From: Siphonodentalium dalli
Taxonomy: Eukaryota; Mollusca; Scaphopoda; Gadilida; Siphonodentaliidae
NCBI GenBank assembly: GCA_032622095.1
Contig: CP136064.1
Location: forward strand, 255,109,863-255,173,862
DNA length: 64,000 nt
Direction: 5' to 3'
Of this stretch, positions 36,484-49,379 are shown in pieces. Within the stretch, counting starts at the first letter, position 1; each line of letters opens with the position of its first letter. Under the pieces are notes generated by a model that saw only the letters and a list, made by a program, of their open reading frames with translations, was not told where the DNA came from and did no database searches. The position numbers and the translations under genes were made by a program.

Positions 36484-39400
36484 TCTTCGGAGGAGATGTG
36501 TTATCAAGCACATGGTCCCAAATTGCAAACTTTGAGGGCCCGTAACTCTTGCATTTCTTCTCGGATTTCAAAAATCCTTTCCGGTATGAGTTTGTTTTCG
36601 TTCGGGAAATACATAAACTTAAATATATGAATGTCAATCAAAATTTTATTTTTCAAAAAATTTACACCCCACCCCCAGTGTCAAAATATATGTCCGACCC
36701 TGTCAAATTTTCCTTCTCTGACTAAACTGACAACGGTCAACACGACTATGAAAACCACATGCAGTTATCTGGAATGATACAAGAGGACAACAGAGTACAA
36801 TCAAATAGAGGTTTGCCAACTATGGGAGGTAACTCCTCAGGGAAAGCGCGGACACAAGTTCTGATGCCCGTGGGCAGTAGGGCATATCGAGATGTGCATA
36901 CAGTCCAATTTTCGATGCTCTGCTCCTTATAATTTCCGAGATAATAAAATGAAATTTTTTCATATAAAGGGAGATAACTCCACGGGGTAAATGCGGACAA
37001 TATCCGTTATGAGCCAAAGGCATAGAACTCATTTACCTCAACATACTTACCAAACTTGAGTTGTCTAGTACTAATACATTCCGAGATTTGGGCGTTGAAA
37101 AATACTGTAGTATAATAATAATAATAATAATAATGAAAAATAATCGAAAAAGGGCCATAACTCTGTTAAAAGATATTGGACCAACATCCGGATACCATTA
37201 TTTTTAGTAGACCTTAGATGCCTTCATTCGCTAGAGATTTCGCGGTCCTCCTCCCATTAGTTTCTGAGTATTTCCAATTAAACAGAAAACGGCCGCAGTA
37301 GAAAAACAATATACTTCCTTGGTTACACCATGGAAGTATAATAATAGGGAAAATCATGAGTGGAAAGAATCGCAGTTTCGGGACGGAAAATATAAGTATT
37401 GTGAGTATATGTTGTCCTAACATGTGTAGGTTGATCTCAAGTGTTTGGACGTGACCCCACCCCTACCTCGAAATTGGGTGACGGGATTGGGAAAACATCA
37501 ACCCTGGCACAAAATGCGAAGTTTGAGGGCCCGTAACTCCGTTAGTTTCCAACGGATTTAAAAATTGTTTTCAGTTTTGCGATCTGCCGCTGACCTAGAT
37601 TGCACAACATAAATTTCATCTGATTCGGACCCGAATAACACTTTGGTTATTGGAAAGCATATGGGCCCAAATTCAAAATTGGATGGCCAAAATCTCCGCC
37701 ATTTTCAGACGGATTTACGATCTGTTTTCAGCTTCGTGATCAACGTATATGGTAGATGTTACATTCCAAGTTTCATCTGATTCGGAGAAGAATAAAAAAA
37801 ATGGTACCACGGACTACCCCTCCCCTGACCAACAATACTGAACCGACACTGGAGAAATTACACCCACCGCGTGCCCTCTTCAGTCCGTACGGATTATCGT
37901 AGCAGATTACATCCTAGGTTCGATATCTTCGGAAAAGATGTGTTATCAAGCACATGGGCCCAAAATTGCAAAGTTTGAGGGCCCGCAATTCTTTCAGTTT
38001 TCGATGGATTTTCGAAATTCTTTAAGTTTCTAGATCGGCTGAGGTTGCAGATGTTATATTCCCAGTTTCATCTGATTCGGAAAATAATTAAAAATTGGTA
38101 CCATGGACCACCCCTCCCCAGACCCACAATACTGAACCGACACTGGCAATATTTGGCCCACCGCGTGCCCTCTTCAGTCCATACGTATTTTCGTATCAGA
38201 TGACATCCTATGTTCGATATCTTCGGAGGAGATGTGTTATCAAGCAGATGGGTCCAAAATTGCAAAGTTTGAGGGCCCGCAATTATGTCAGTTTTCGATG
38301 GATTTTCGAAATTCTTTCAATTTCGAGATCGACTGATGTTGGAGATGTTATATTCTAAGTTTCATCTGATTCGGAGAAGAATTAAAAATTGGTACCACGG
38401 ACAACCCCTCCCCAGACCCACAATAATGAACAGACACTGGCAAAATTTGGCCCACCGCGTGCTCTCTTCCGTCCGCACACGTTGGCGTATCAGATGATAT
38501 TCTATGTTCGATACCTTCGGAGGAGATGTGTTATCAAGCACATGGTCCCAAATTGCAAACTTTGAGGGCCCGTAACTCTTGCATTTCTTCTCGGATTTCA
38601 AAAATCCTTTCCGGTATGAGTTTGTTTTCGTTCGGGAAATACATAAACTTAAATATATGAATGTCAATCAAAATTTTATTTTTCAAAAAATTTACACCCC
38701 ACCCCCAGTGTCAAAATATATGTCCGACCCTGTCAAATTTTCCTTCTCTGACTAAACTGACAACGGTCAACACGACTATGAAAACCACATGCAGTTATCT
38801 GGAATGATACAAGAGGACAACAGAGTACAATCAAATAGAGGTTTGCCAACTATGGGAGGTAACTCCTCAGGGAAAGCGCGGACACAAGTTCTGATGCCCG
38901 TGGGCAGTAGGGCATATCGAGATGTGCATACAGTCCAATTTTCGATGCTCTGCTCCTTATAATTTCCGAGATAATAAAATGAAATTTTTTCATATAAAGG
39001 GAGATAACTCCACGGGGTAAATGCGGACAATATCCGTTATGAGCCAAAGGCATAGAACTCATTTACCTCAACATACTTACCAAACTTGAGTTGTCTAGTA
39101 CTAATACATTCCGAGATTTGGGCGTTGAAAAATACTGTAGTATAATAATAATAATAATAATAATGAAAAATAATCGAAAAAGGGCCATAACTCTGTTAAA
39201 AGATATTGGACCAACATCCGGATACCATTATTTTTAGTAGACCTTAGATGCCTTCATTCGCTAGAGATTTCGCGGTCCTCCTCCCATTAGTTTCTGAGTA
39301 TTTCCAATTAAACAGAAAACGGCCGCAGTAGAAAAACAATATACTTCCTTGGTTACACCATGGAAGTATAATAATAGGGAAAATCATGAGTGGAAAGAAT

Positions 39401-42400
39401 CGCAGTTTCGGGACGGAAAATATAAGTATTGTGAGTATATGTTGTCCTAACATGTGTAGGTTGATCTCAAGTGTTTGGACGTGACCCCACCCCTACCTCG
39501 AAATTGGGTGACGGGATTGGGAAAACATCAACCCTGGCACAAAATGCGAAGTTTGAGGGCCCGTAACTCCGTTAGTTTCCAACGGATTTAAAAATTGTTT
39601 TCAGTTTTGCGATCTGCCGCTGACCTAGATTGCACAACATAAATTTCATCTGATTCGGACCCGAATAACACTTTGGTTATTGGAAAGCATATGGGCCCAA
39701 ATTCAAAATTGGATGGCCAAAATCTCCGCCATTTTCAGACGGATTTACGATCTGTTTTCAGCTTCGTGATCAACGTATATGGTAGATGTTACATTCCAAG
39801 TTTCATCTGATTCGGAGAAGAATAAAAAAAATGGTACCACGGACTACCCCTCCCCTGACCAACAATACTGAACCGACACTGGAGAAATTACACCCACCGC
39901 GTGCCCTCTTCAGTCCGTACGGATTATCGTAGCAGATTACATCCTAGGTTCGATATCTTCGGAAAAGATGTGTTATCAAGCACATGGGCCCAAAATTGCA
40001 AAGTTTGAGGGCCCGCAATTCTTTCAGTTTTCGATGGATTTTCGAAATTCTTTAAGTTTCTAGATCGGCTGAGGTTGCAGATGTTATATTCCCAGTTTCA
40101 TCTGATTCGGAAAATAATTAAAAATTGGTACCATGGACCACCCCTCCCCAGACCCACAATACTGAACCGACACTGGCAATATTTGGCCCACCGCGTGCCC
40201 TCTTCAGTCCATACGTATTTTCGTATCAGATGACATCCTATGTTCGATATCTTCGGAGGAGATGTGTTATCAAGCAGATGGGTCCAAAATTGCAAAGTTT
40301 GAGGGCCCGCAATTATGTCAGTTTTCGATGGATTTTCGAAATTCTTTCAATTTCGAGATCGACTGATGTTGGAGATGTTATATTCTAAGTTTCATCTGAT
40401 TCGGAGAAGAATTAAAAATTGGTACCACGGACAACCCCTCCCCAGACCCACAATAATGAACAGACACTGGCAAAATTTGGCCCACCGCGTGCTCTCTTCC
40501 GTCCGCACACGTTGGCGTATCAGATGATATTCTATGTTCGATACCTTCGGAGGAGATGTGTTATCAAGCACATGGTCCCAAATTGCAAACTTTGAGGGCC
40601 CGTAACTCTTGCATTTCTTCTCGGATTTCAAAAATCCTTTCCGGTATGAGTTTGTTTTCGTTCGGGAAATACATAAACTTAAATATATGAATGTCAATCA
40701 AAATTTTATTTTTCAAAAAATTTACACCCCACCCCCAGTGTCAAAATATATGTCCGACCCTGTCAAATTTTCCTTCTCTGACTAAACTGACAACGGTCAA
40801 CACGACTATGAAAACCACATGCAGTTATCTGGAATGATACAAGAGGACAACAGAGTACAATCAAATAGAGGTTTGCCAACTATGGGAGGTAACTCCTCAG
40901 GGAAAGCGCGGACACAAGTTCTGATGCCCGTGGGCAGTAGGGCATATCGAGATGTGCATACAGTCCAATTTTCGATGCTCTGCTCCTTATAATTTCCGAG
41001 ATAATAAAATGAAATTTTTTCATATAAAGGGAGATAACTCCACGGGGTAAATGCGGACAATATCCGTTATGAGCCAAAGGCATAGAACTCATTTACCTCA
41101 ACATACTTACCAAACTTGAGTTGTCTAGTACTAATACATTCCGAGATTTGGGCGTTGAAAAATACTGTAGTATAATAATAATAATAATAATAATGAAAAA
41201 TAATCGAAAAAGGGCCATAACTCTGTTAAAAGATATTGGACCAACATCCGGATACCATTATTTTTAGTAGACCTTAGATGCCTTCATTCGCTAGAGATTT
41301 CGCGGTCCTCCTCCCATTAGTTTCTGAGTATTTCCAATTAAACAGAAAACGGCCGCAGTAGAAAAACAATATACTTCCTTGGTTACACCATGGAAGTATA
41401 ATAATAGGGAAAATCATGAGTGGAAAGAATCGCAGTTTCGGGACGGAAAATATAAGTATTGTGAGTATATGTTGTCCTAACATGTGTAGGTTGATCTCAA
41501 GTGTTTGGACGTGACCCCACCCCTACCTCGAAATTGGGTGACGGGATTGGGAAAACATCAACCCTGGCACAAAATGCGAAGTTTGAGGGCCCGTAACTCC
41601 GTTAGTTTCCAACGGATTTAAAAATTGTTTTCAGTTTTGCGATCTGCCGCTGACCTAGATTGCACAACATAAATTTCATCTGATTCGGACCCGAATAACA
41701 CTTTGGTTATTGGAAAGCATATGGGCCCAAATTCAAAATTGGATGGCCAAAATCTCCGCCATTTTCAGACGGATTTACGATCTGTTTTCAGCTTCGTGAT
41801 CAACGTATATGGTAGATGTTACATTCCAAGTTTCATCTGATTCGGAGAAGAATAAAAAAAATGGTACCACGGACTACCCCTCCCCTGACCAACAATACTG
41901 AACCGACACTGGAGAAATTACACCCACCGCGTGCCCTCTTCAGTCCGTACGGATTATCGTAGCAGATTACATCCTAGGTTCGATATCTTCGGAAAAGATG
42001 TGTTATCAAGCACATGGGCCCAAAATTGCAAAGTTTGAGGGCCCGCAATTCTTTCAGTTTTCGATGGATTTTCGAAATTCTTTAAGTTTCTAGATCGGCT
42101 GAGGTTGCAGATGTTATATTCCCAGTTTCATCTGATTCGGAAAATAATTAAAAATTGGTACCATGGACCACCCCTCCCCAGACCCACAATACTGAACCGA
42201 CACTGGCAATATTTGGCCCACCGCGTGCCCTCTTCAGTCCATACGTATTTTCGTATCAGATGACATCCTATGTTCGATATCTTCGGAGGAGATGTGTTAT
42301 CAAGCAGATGGGTCCAAAATTGCAAAGTTTGAGGGCCCGCAATTATGTCAGTTTTCGATGGATTTTCGAAATTCTTTCAATTTCGAGATCGACTGATGTT

Positions 42401-43429
42401 GGAGATGTTATATTCTAAGTTTCATCTGATTCGGAGAAGAATTAAAAATTGGTACCACGGACAACCCCTCCCCAGACCCACAATAATGAACAGACACTGG
42501 CAAAATTTGGCCCACCGCGTGCTCTCTTCCGTCCGCACACGTTGGCGTATCAGATGATATTCTATGTTCGATACCTTCGGAGGAGATGTGTTATCAAGCA
42601 CATGGTCCCAAATTGCAAACTTTGAGGGCCCGTAACTCTTGCATTTCTTCTCGGATTTCAAAAATCCTTTCCGGTATGAGTTTGTTTTCGTTCGGGAAAT
42701 ACATAAACTTAAATATATGAATGTCAATCAAAATTTTATTTTTCAAAAAATTTACACCCCACCCCCAGTGTCAAAATATATGTCCGACCCTGTCAAATTT
42801 TCCTTCTCTGACTAAACTGACAACGGTCAACACGACTATGAAAACCACATGCAGTTATCTGGAATGATACAAGAGGACAACAGAGTACAATCAAATAGAG
42901 GTTTGCCAACTATGGGAGGTAACTCCTCAGGGAAAGCGCGGACACAAGTTCTGATGCCCGTGGGCAGTAGGGCATATCGAGATGTGCATACAGTCCAATT
43001 TTCGATGCTCTGCTCCTTATAATTTCCGAGATAATAAAATGAAATTTTTTCATATAAAGGGAGATAACTCCACGGGGTAAATGCGGACAATATCCGTTAT
43101 GAGCCAAAGGCATAGAACTCATTTACCTCAACATACTTACCAAACTTGAGTTGTCTAGTACTAATACATTCCGAGATTTGGGCGTTGAAAAATACTGTAG
43201 TATAATAATAATAATAATAATAATGAAAAATAATCGAAAAAGGGCCATAACTCTGTTAAAAGATATTGGACCAACATCCGGATACCATTATTTTTAGTAG
43301 ACCTTAGATGCCTTCATTCGCTAGAGATTTCGCGGTCCTCCTCCCATTAGTTTCTGAGTATTTCCAATTAAACAGAAAACGGCCGCAGTAGAAAAACAAT
43401 ATACTTCCTTGGTTACACCATGGAAGTAT
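36484..43429. repeat. Tandem array D, 2030-bp monomer, 3 full copies plus partial ends
   Basis: Counted from GAAAAATAATCG, copies start at 37135, 39165 and 41195, each 2030 bp. They are preceded by a 651-bp partial and followed by a 205-bp segment (43225-43429) ending at the hairpin. The AAT tract has 7 units (37114-37134, 39144, 41174, 43204). Each monomer has three full 294-bp sub-repeats (37729, 38023, 38317) where B, E and F have two. That accounts exactly for its length: 2030 = 1733 + 294 + 3. No difference was noticed between the three copies. No supported gene. Confidence 0.97.
37729..38610. repeat. Three 294-bp sub-repeats within a D monomer
   Basis: The GGTACCA(C/T) landmark lies at 37803, 38097 and 38391, two steps of exactly 294. 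The copies are diverged from one another: the first reads CCACGGACTACCCC where the second reads CCATGGACCACCCC. The extra copy is therefore not a recent exact duplication. Confidence 0.92.
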
Positions 43430-43453
43430 AATAATAATAATGAAAAATAATCG
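43395..43453 (+). other. Array switch D to E at hairpin plus (AAT)4
   Basis: The hairpin of the last D segment ends in GGAAGTAT and is followed by (AAT)4 (43430-43441) and GAAAAATAATCG. Within D monomers the hairpin is followed by AATAATAGGGAAAATC. As a result the 205-bp segment between AAT tract and hairpin appears twice in a row (43225-43429 and 43442 onward). Confidence 0.9.
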
Positions 43454-46400
43454 AAAAAGGGCCATAACTCTGTTAAAAGATATTGGACCAACATCCGGAT
43501 ACCATTATTTTTAGTAGACCTTAGATGCCTTCATTCGCTAGAGATTTCGCGGTCCTCCTCCCATTAGTTTCTGAGTATTTCCAATTAAACAGAAAACGGC
43601 CGCAGTAGAAAAACAATATACTTCCTTGGTTACACCATGGAAGTATAATAATAGGATCAATCATGAGTGGAAAGAATCGCAGTTTATGGACGGAAAATAT
43701 GAAGTATGGTGATTATATGTTGTCCTAATATGTGTAGGTTGATCTCAAGTGTTTGGACGTGACCCCACCCCTGCCTCGAAATTGGGTGACGGGATTGGGA
43801 AAACATCAACCCCTGGCACAAACTGCTAAGTTTGAGGCCCCGTAACTTCGTCAGTTTCCAACGGATTTTAAAGTTGTTTCCAGTTTTGTGATTTGCGGCT
43901 GACATAGATTGCATAGTATAAATTTCATCTGATTTGGATACGGATAACACTTTGATTATTGGAAAGCATATGGGCCCAAATTCAAACTTGTACGGCCAAA
44001 ATCTCCGCCATTTTCCAACGTATTTACGATCTGTGTTCAGCTTCGAGATCGGCTGATGTTGCAGATATTATATTCCAAGTTTCATCTGATTCCGAGAAGA
44101 ATTAAAATTCGGCACCACGGACCACCCCTCCCCAGACCCACAATAATGAACCGACACTGGCAACATTTGGCCCACCGCGTGCCGTCTCCAGTCCGTACGC
44201 ATTTTCGTATCAGATGACATCCTATGTTCGATATCTTCGGAGGAGATGTGTTATCAAGCACATGGGCCCAAAATTGCAAAGTTTGAGGGCCCGCGATTCT
44301 TTTAGTTTTCGATGGATTTTCGAAATTCGTCCAGTTTCTAGATCGGCTGATGTTGCAGATGTTATATTCCAAGTTTCATCTGATTCCGAGAAGAATTAAA
44401 AATTGGTACCACGGACCACCCCTCCCCAGACCCACAATAATGAACCGACACTGGCAAAATTTGGCCCACCGCGTGCCCTCTTCCGTCCGCACACGTTGGC
44501 GTATCAGCTGACATCCAAACTTCGACATCTTCGGAGGAGATGTGTTGTCAAGCACATGGGCCCAAATTGCAAACTTTGAGGGCCCGTAACTCTTGCATTT
44601 CTTCTCGGATTTCAAAAATCCTTTCCGGTATGAGTTTGTTTTCGTTCGGGAAATACATAAACTTAAATATATGAATGTCAATCAAAATTTTATTTTGCAA
44701 ACAATTTGCCCCCCACCCCAGTGTCAAAATATATGTCCGACCCTGTCAAAATTTCCTTCTCTGACTAAACTGACAACGGTCAACACGACTATGAAAACCA
44801 CATGCAGTTATCTGGAATGATACAAGAGGACAACAGAGTACAATCAAATAGAGGTTTGCCAACTATGGGCGGTAACTCCTCAGGGAAAGCGCGGACACAA
44901 GTTCTGAAGCCCGTGGGCAGTAGGGCATATCGAGATGTGTATACAGTCCAATTTTCGATGCTCTGCTCCTTATAATTTCCGAGATAATAAAATGACATTT
45001 TTTCATATAAAGGGAGATAACTCCACGGGGTAAATGCGGACAATATCCGTTATGAGCCAAAGGCATAGAACTCATTTACCCCAACATACTTACCAAACTT
45101 GAGTTTTCTAGTACTAATACATTCCGAGATTTGGGCGTTGAAAAATACTGTAGTATAATAATAATAATAATAATAATAATGAAAAATAATCGAAAAAGGG
45201 CCATAACTCTGTTAAAAGATATTGGACCAACATCCGGATACCATTATTTTTAGTAGACCTTAGATGCCTTCATTCGCTAGAGATTTCGCGGTCCTCCTCC
45301 CATTAGTTTCTGAGTATTTCCAATTAAACAGAAAACGGCCGCAGTAGAAAAACAATATACTTCCTTGGTTACACCATGGAAGTATAATAATAGGATCAAT
45401 CATGAGTGGAAAGAATCGCAGTTTATGGACGGAAAATATGAAGTATGGTGATTATATGTTGTCCTAATATGTGTAGGTTGATCTCAAGTGTTTGGACGTG
45501 ACCCCACCCCTGCCTCGAAATTGGGTGACGGGATTGGGAAAACATCAACCCCTGGCACAAACTGCTAAGTTTGAGGCCCCGTAACTTCGTCAGTTTCCAA
45601 CGGATTTTAAAGTTGTTTCCAGTTTTGTGATTTGCGGCTGACATAGATTGCATAGTATAAATTTCATCTGATTTGGATACGGATAACACTTTGATTATTG
45701 GAAAGCATATGGGCCCAAATTCAAACTTGTACGGCCAAAATCTCCGCCATTTTCCAACGTATTTACGATCTGTGTTCAGCTTCGAGATCGGCTGATGTTG
45801 CAGATATTATATTCCAAGTTTCATCTGATTCCGAGAAGAATTAAAATTCGGCACCACGGACCACCCCTCCCCAGACCCACAATAATGAACCGACACTGGC
45901 AACATTTGGCCCACCGCGTGCCGTCTCCAGTCCGTACGCATTTTCGTATCAGATGACATCCTATGTTCGATATCTTCGGAGGAGATGTGTTATCAAGCAC
46001 ATGGGCCCAAAATTGCAAAGTTTGAGGGCCCGCGATTCTTTTAGTTTTCGATGGATTTTCGAAATTCGTCCAGTTTCTAGATCGGCTGATGTTGCAGATG
46101 TTATATTCCAAGTTTCATCTGATTCCGAGAAGAATTAAAAATTGGTACCACGGACCACCCCTCCCCAGACCCACAATAATGAACCGACACTGGCAAAATT
46201 TGGCCCACCGCGTGCCCTCTTCCGTCCGCACACGTTGGCGTATCAGCTGACATCCAAACTTCGACATCTTCGGAGGAGATGTGTTGTCAAGCACATGGGC
46301 CCAAATTGCAAACTTTGAGGGCCCGTAACTCTTGCATTTCTTCTCGGATTTCAAAAATCCTTTCCGGTATGAGTTTGTTTTCGTTCGGGAAATACATAAA

Positions 46401-46907
46401 CTTAAATATATGAATGTCAATCAAAATTTTATTTTGCAAACAATTTGCCCCCCACCCCAGTGTCAAAATATATGTCCGACCCTGTCAAAATTTCCTTCTC
46501 TGACTAAACTGACAACGGTCAACACGACTATGAAAACCACATGCAGTTATCTGGAATGATACAAGAGGACAACAGAGTACAATCAAATAGAGGTTTGCCA
46601 ACTATGGGCGGTAACTCCTCAGGGAAAGCGCGGACACAAGTTCTGAAGCCCGTGGGCAGTAGGGCATATCGAGATGTGTATACAGTCCAATTTTCGATGC
46701 TCTGCTCCTTATAATTTCCGAGATAATAAAATGACATTTTTTCATATAAAGGGAGATAACTCCACGGGGTAAATGCGGACAATATCCGTTATGAGCCAAA
46801 GGCATAGAACTCATTTACCCCAACATACTTACCAAACTTGAGTTTTCTAGTACTAATACATTCCGAGATTTGGGCGTTGAAAAATACTGTAGTATAATAA
46901 TAATAAT
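43442..46907. repeat. Tandem array E, two 1739-bp monomers
   Basis: Monomers are 43442-45180 (1739 bp, (AAT)8) and 45181-46907 (1727 bp, (AAT)4), so they are equal except for the AAT tract. Landmarks that separate E from B and D are AGGATCAATC after the hairpin, CTGAAGCCCGTG and GTGTTGTCAAGC. Two full 294-bp sub-repeats are present. The array contains whole monomers only and ends with (AAT)4-AACTAG. The frames seen on both strands recur in every monomer and are not convincing genes. Confidence 0.97.
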
Positions 46908-47260
46908 AACTAGAGGTCAGATTCCATGGAATCAGATATACTTCCATGGTATTCCATCCCATCCCATCCCATCCCGACCTGACCTTGGCCTTCAAAATGG
47001 TCAATCGAAGGTCAAATCGGGTAAAACATGCGGATTTCCACGAAATTTGATACCTAGGGGTACTTTTGTCCGTGGAGTCTTTTGGGCGGGTCAAGTCGTG
47101 ACCCCGACCTGACATTGACATTCGAAATGGTAAGTTCAAGGTCAAATCGAGTAAAACGATCGGATTTCGACGAAATTTTATACCTAGGAAAACTTTTGTC
47201 CGGGGAGTGTTTTGGACAGGTCAAATCGTGACAATATGTTACTTTTACAGTAGAGCGGAC
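46908..47260 (+). other. Right arm 2 with two 130-bp tandem repeats
   Basis: A near copy of right arm 1: AACTAG (46908-46913), GATTCCATGGAATC, GATATACTTCCATGG, a CCATC tract one unit longer (to 46975), then 130-bp repeats from 46976 and 47106. The second repeat contains TTCAAGGTCA (about 47145), where right arm 1 has a C inserted. Confidence 0.8.
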
Positions 47261-48033
47261 ATACCTATATAGTATATCGGTGAGCATATTCATGCATTTG
47301 CCTTGCTTCTTGCTAAGTCCGTTTGAATTTGCGTCATGAAGAGAGGGTTTGAATTTGAGTAATATATATCACCCGTCACAACGTTATACGCTACCAGGGT
47401 TAAACCGTTCAATATAAATCATTAAAAAGTGTACTAATCTTGCGTTTATATACTACTTATCACATCCACTCATCGAAAAGTTTTTATCTCAATATATGAT
47501 TTTCGGAGTAATTTTGCCCATTTGATCTTCGGTGGAATTTTCCAAATCTGAACCCACCCGACACAAACACTCCCTTGAGCAGGTTGCGTTTATATTAGAG
47601 AGGTCAAATTTTAGAGTCATACCTACAGTATACCGGCTTATGTACCACCGCATTAAACTCGCTCCTACATCGGCCCGTTTGGATTTGGGGCTAAAAATCG
47701 GCTAGTGATAGACTACAGAAGTATACATATTTATGATATATAGCGTTGTCACGAGTAAACCGTTCCGTTCCATCTGAAAATTAGAAAATTGCGCTCTAGA
47801 TGCGCGTGAACACTAGCTATCAGATGTAGTCGTCAAAAAAAAAATTCTCGATGTTTGAATTTGAAGTATAGCGGTCAAGATTTGGGGGGGGGGCGTGAAT
47901 AGAATATCCAAATGTACCTGCTACGGCATTACCTTGGTCTTTAATTAGCCCTTTTGGATTTGGTGGGAAGAATAGGTGCATTTTCCTGTTCCCCGTATAG
48001 CGGAAAGGGGTATATATATATATAGTCACGCAT
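47261..48033. repeat. Copy of the diverged triple repeat
   Basis: Same content as 34060-34820 with a few small indels: an extra CGTTC near 47764, a longer G run near 47884 and a longer TA run near 48011. It is part of the spacer duplication. A minus-strand frame of 72 codons (47820-48038) is not preserved as an equivalent in the first copy, which argues against coding. Confidence 0.7.
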
Positions 48034-48121
48034 TTCAATCAGTTTGGATATAAAGTTTAAATATACACAGTTATATGCCTATATATTTAATACTAATATA
48101 TTTTCTTATAAATTAATAGCG

Positions 48122-48212
48122 CAGTGCGTAGTCGAGTGGTCAGAGCGTCAAACCTTCAGTTTGTGTTTTTATTGCGACGTGAGTTCGAATCCCGTCAAAT
48201 TATCTTTTTTTA
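48122..48212 (+). ncRNA. tRNA-like sequence 3
   Basis: A box TAGTCGAGTGG (48129-48139), B box AGTTCGAATCC (48182-48192), then a T run at about 48205-48210. One extra T in the variable arm relative to copy 1. Acceptor pairing is absent. Confidence 0.45.
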
Positions 48213-48393
48213 TTTTTTATTTTTAACATGTTTTGGTGTATTTTAATCATCAAATACGAATAATACCAAACTAAAGATAATGTAAAGATGCTTTTTATAT
48301 TCGATTTCAATCAGTTTGGATATAAAGTTTAAATATACACAGTTATATGCCTACATATTTAATACTAATATATTTTCTTATAAATTAACAGCG

Positions 48394-48481
48394 CAGTGCG
48401 TAGCCGAGTGGAGAGAGCGTCAAACATTCAGTTTGTGTTTTATTGCGACGTGAGTTCGAATCCCGTCAAATTATCTTTTTT
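48394..48481 (+). ncRNA. tRNA-like sequence 4
   Basis: A box TAGCCGAGTGG (48401-48411), very close to the TGGCCGAGTGG of Ser/Leu tRNAs; B box AGTTCGAATCC (48453-48463); T run from about 48475. The anticodon-arm loop reads CATTCAG. Of the four copies it has the most tRNA-like A box, yet its acceptor ends still do not pair. Confidence 0.45.
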
Positions 48482-48576
48482 TATTTTTTATTTTTAACAT
48501 GTTTTGGTGTATTTTAATCATCAAATACGAATAATACCAAACTAAAGATAATGTAAAGATGCTTTTTATATTCGAT

Positions 48577-48700
48577 AAATAACTAGAATATAAACAATAT
48601 ACAAATTGATCTTACGAAACTGATGATGTTTGCATGTTTCTATGTGTTTATCGTTGTTATCGCAAATGGAATAATTGGCTATACGTCGTCATTACGTTAG
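48577..48700 (+). pseudogene. Breakpoint and 3' remnant of the small ORF
   Basis: Spacer 1 has about 360 bp here (35339-35698) that spacer 2 lacks; spacer 2 has about 40 bp containing AATAACTAGAAT (AACTAG at 48581-48586) in their place. Homology with spacer 1 resumes at AACAATATACAAATTG (about 48594). The remaining frame ends at TAG (48700) and keeps only the possible membrane segment of the 77-codon ORF. If that ORF was ever a gene, this copy is broken. Confidence 0.4.
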
Positions 48701-49140
48701 TAGAAATATACACCATATAACGAAGTCTTGTGTGATCAAATTAATGTAATGTTTGTATTTTGTTTGGTTGTATATGATATGCAGTGCGTTGAAGATGCGA
48801 AAGAAAATACAAAAGTGAAATGCACGCACGCAGATAGCTCATGACACACTATACACGATAAAATGATAATTTACCACACACCATGGGCTACACAATTTAC
48901 GAATAGGTGGGTTTATATTAAAATCCAAGTTATTTGCTTTATAACGGCTCCGATATGAACTCATACCAATATAGCACTCTGGAAATGATTGTTGGAATTC
49001 GACGGGCGTTCTATCAGTTCTCTGGTAGAGGAATGAGACTGGCCTGCGGCAAGACGGGTGTATTCGAATCGGAGGTAGGTTCCATCCCACGGAGGATGGG
49101 GTAGCCGGAGGAAGGAGAGAGGGGAGTGACAAATTTTTGG
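48701..49140. other. Copy of spacer sequence, no gene recognised
   Basis: Matches 35809-36246 with scattered substitutions, for example CCATATAACGAAGTC for CCGTATAACGAAGGC. Confidence 0.6.
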
Positions 49141-49379
49141 CGTATATATAGATAATATATATTATATATATAAGCGGAATTATTTTGAAGAGCTCTTTTC
49201 ACTTGACTGAGAAAAAAATAATGTTCTAAGTCCAAAAGTTTTGGTTGAAATATTGGAGCCTTTTTCAAAAAGTGAAAACAAAATGAACGACTTTTCTGGG
49301 ACAGGTCGATTTGGATCCGTTTTGGACTCTGGATTTCCCAAAAGTCATCTCCGTTTCGCGTGTAGCATAATCTGAATCT
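49141..49379 (+). other. Left arm of the F/E' element
   Basis: Copy of 36247-36483: the AT palindrome, the AAAAAGTGAAAACAAAATGA block (about 49268) and entry into the array at CTTCGGAGGAGATGTG (49380), the same base of the sub-repeat as for array D. After the entry point the sequence is F type (GTGAGGACAAGC), not D type (GTGTTATCAAGC). Confidence 0.65.

Larger units (their letters stand above)
48034..48576 (+). repeat. Second pair of 272-bp tRNA-like tandem repeats
   Basis: Monomers begin TTCAATCAGTTTGGATATA at 48034 and 48306. They match the pair at 34821-35342. This copy runs further, to GATGCTTTTTATATTCGAT, before the breakpoint. Confidence 0.8.
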
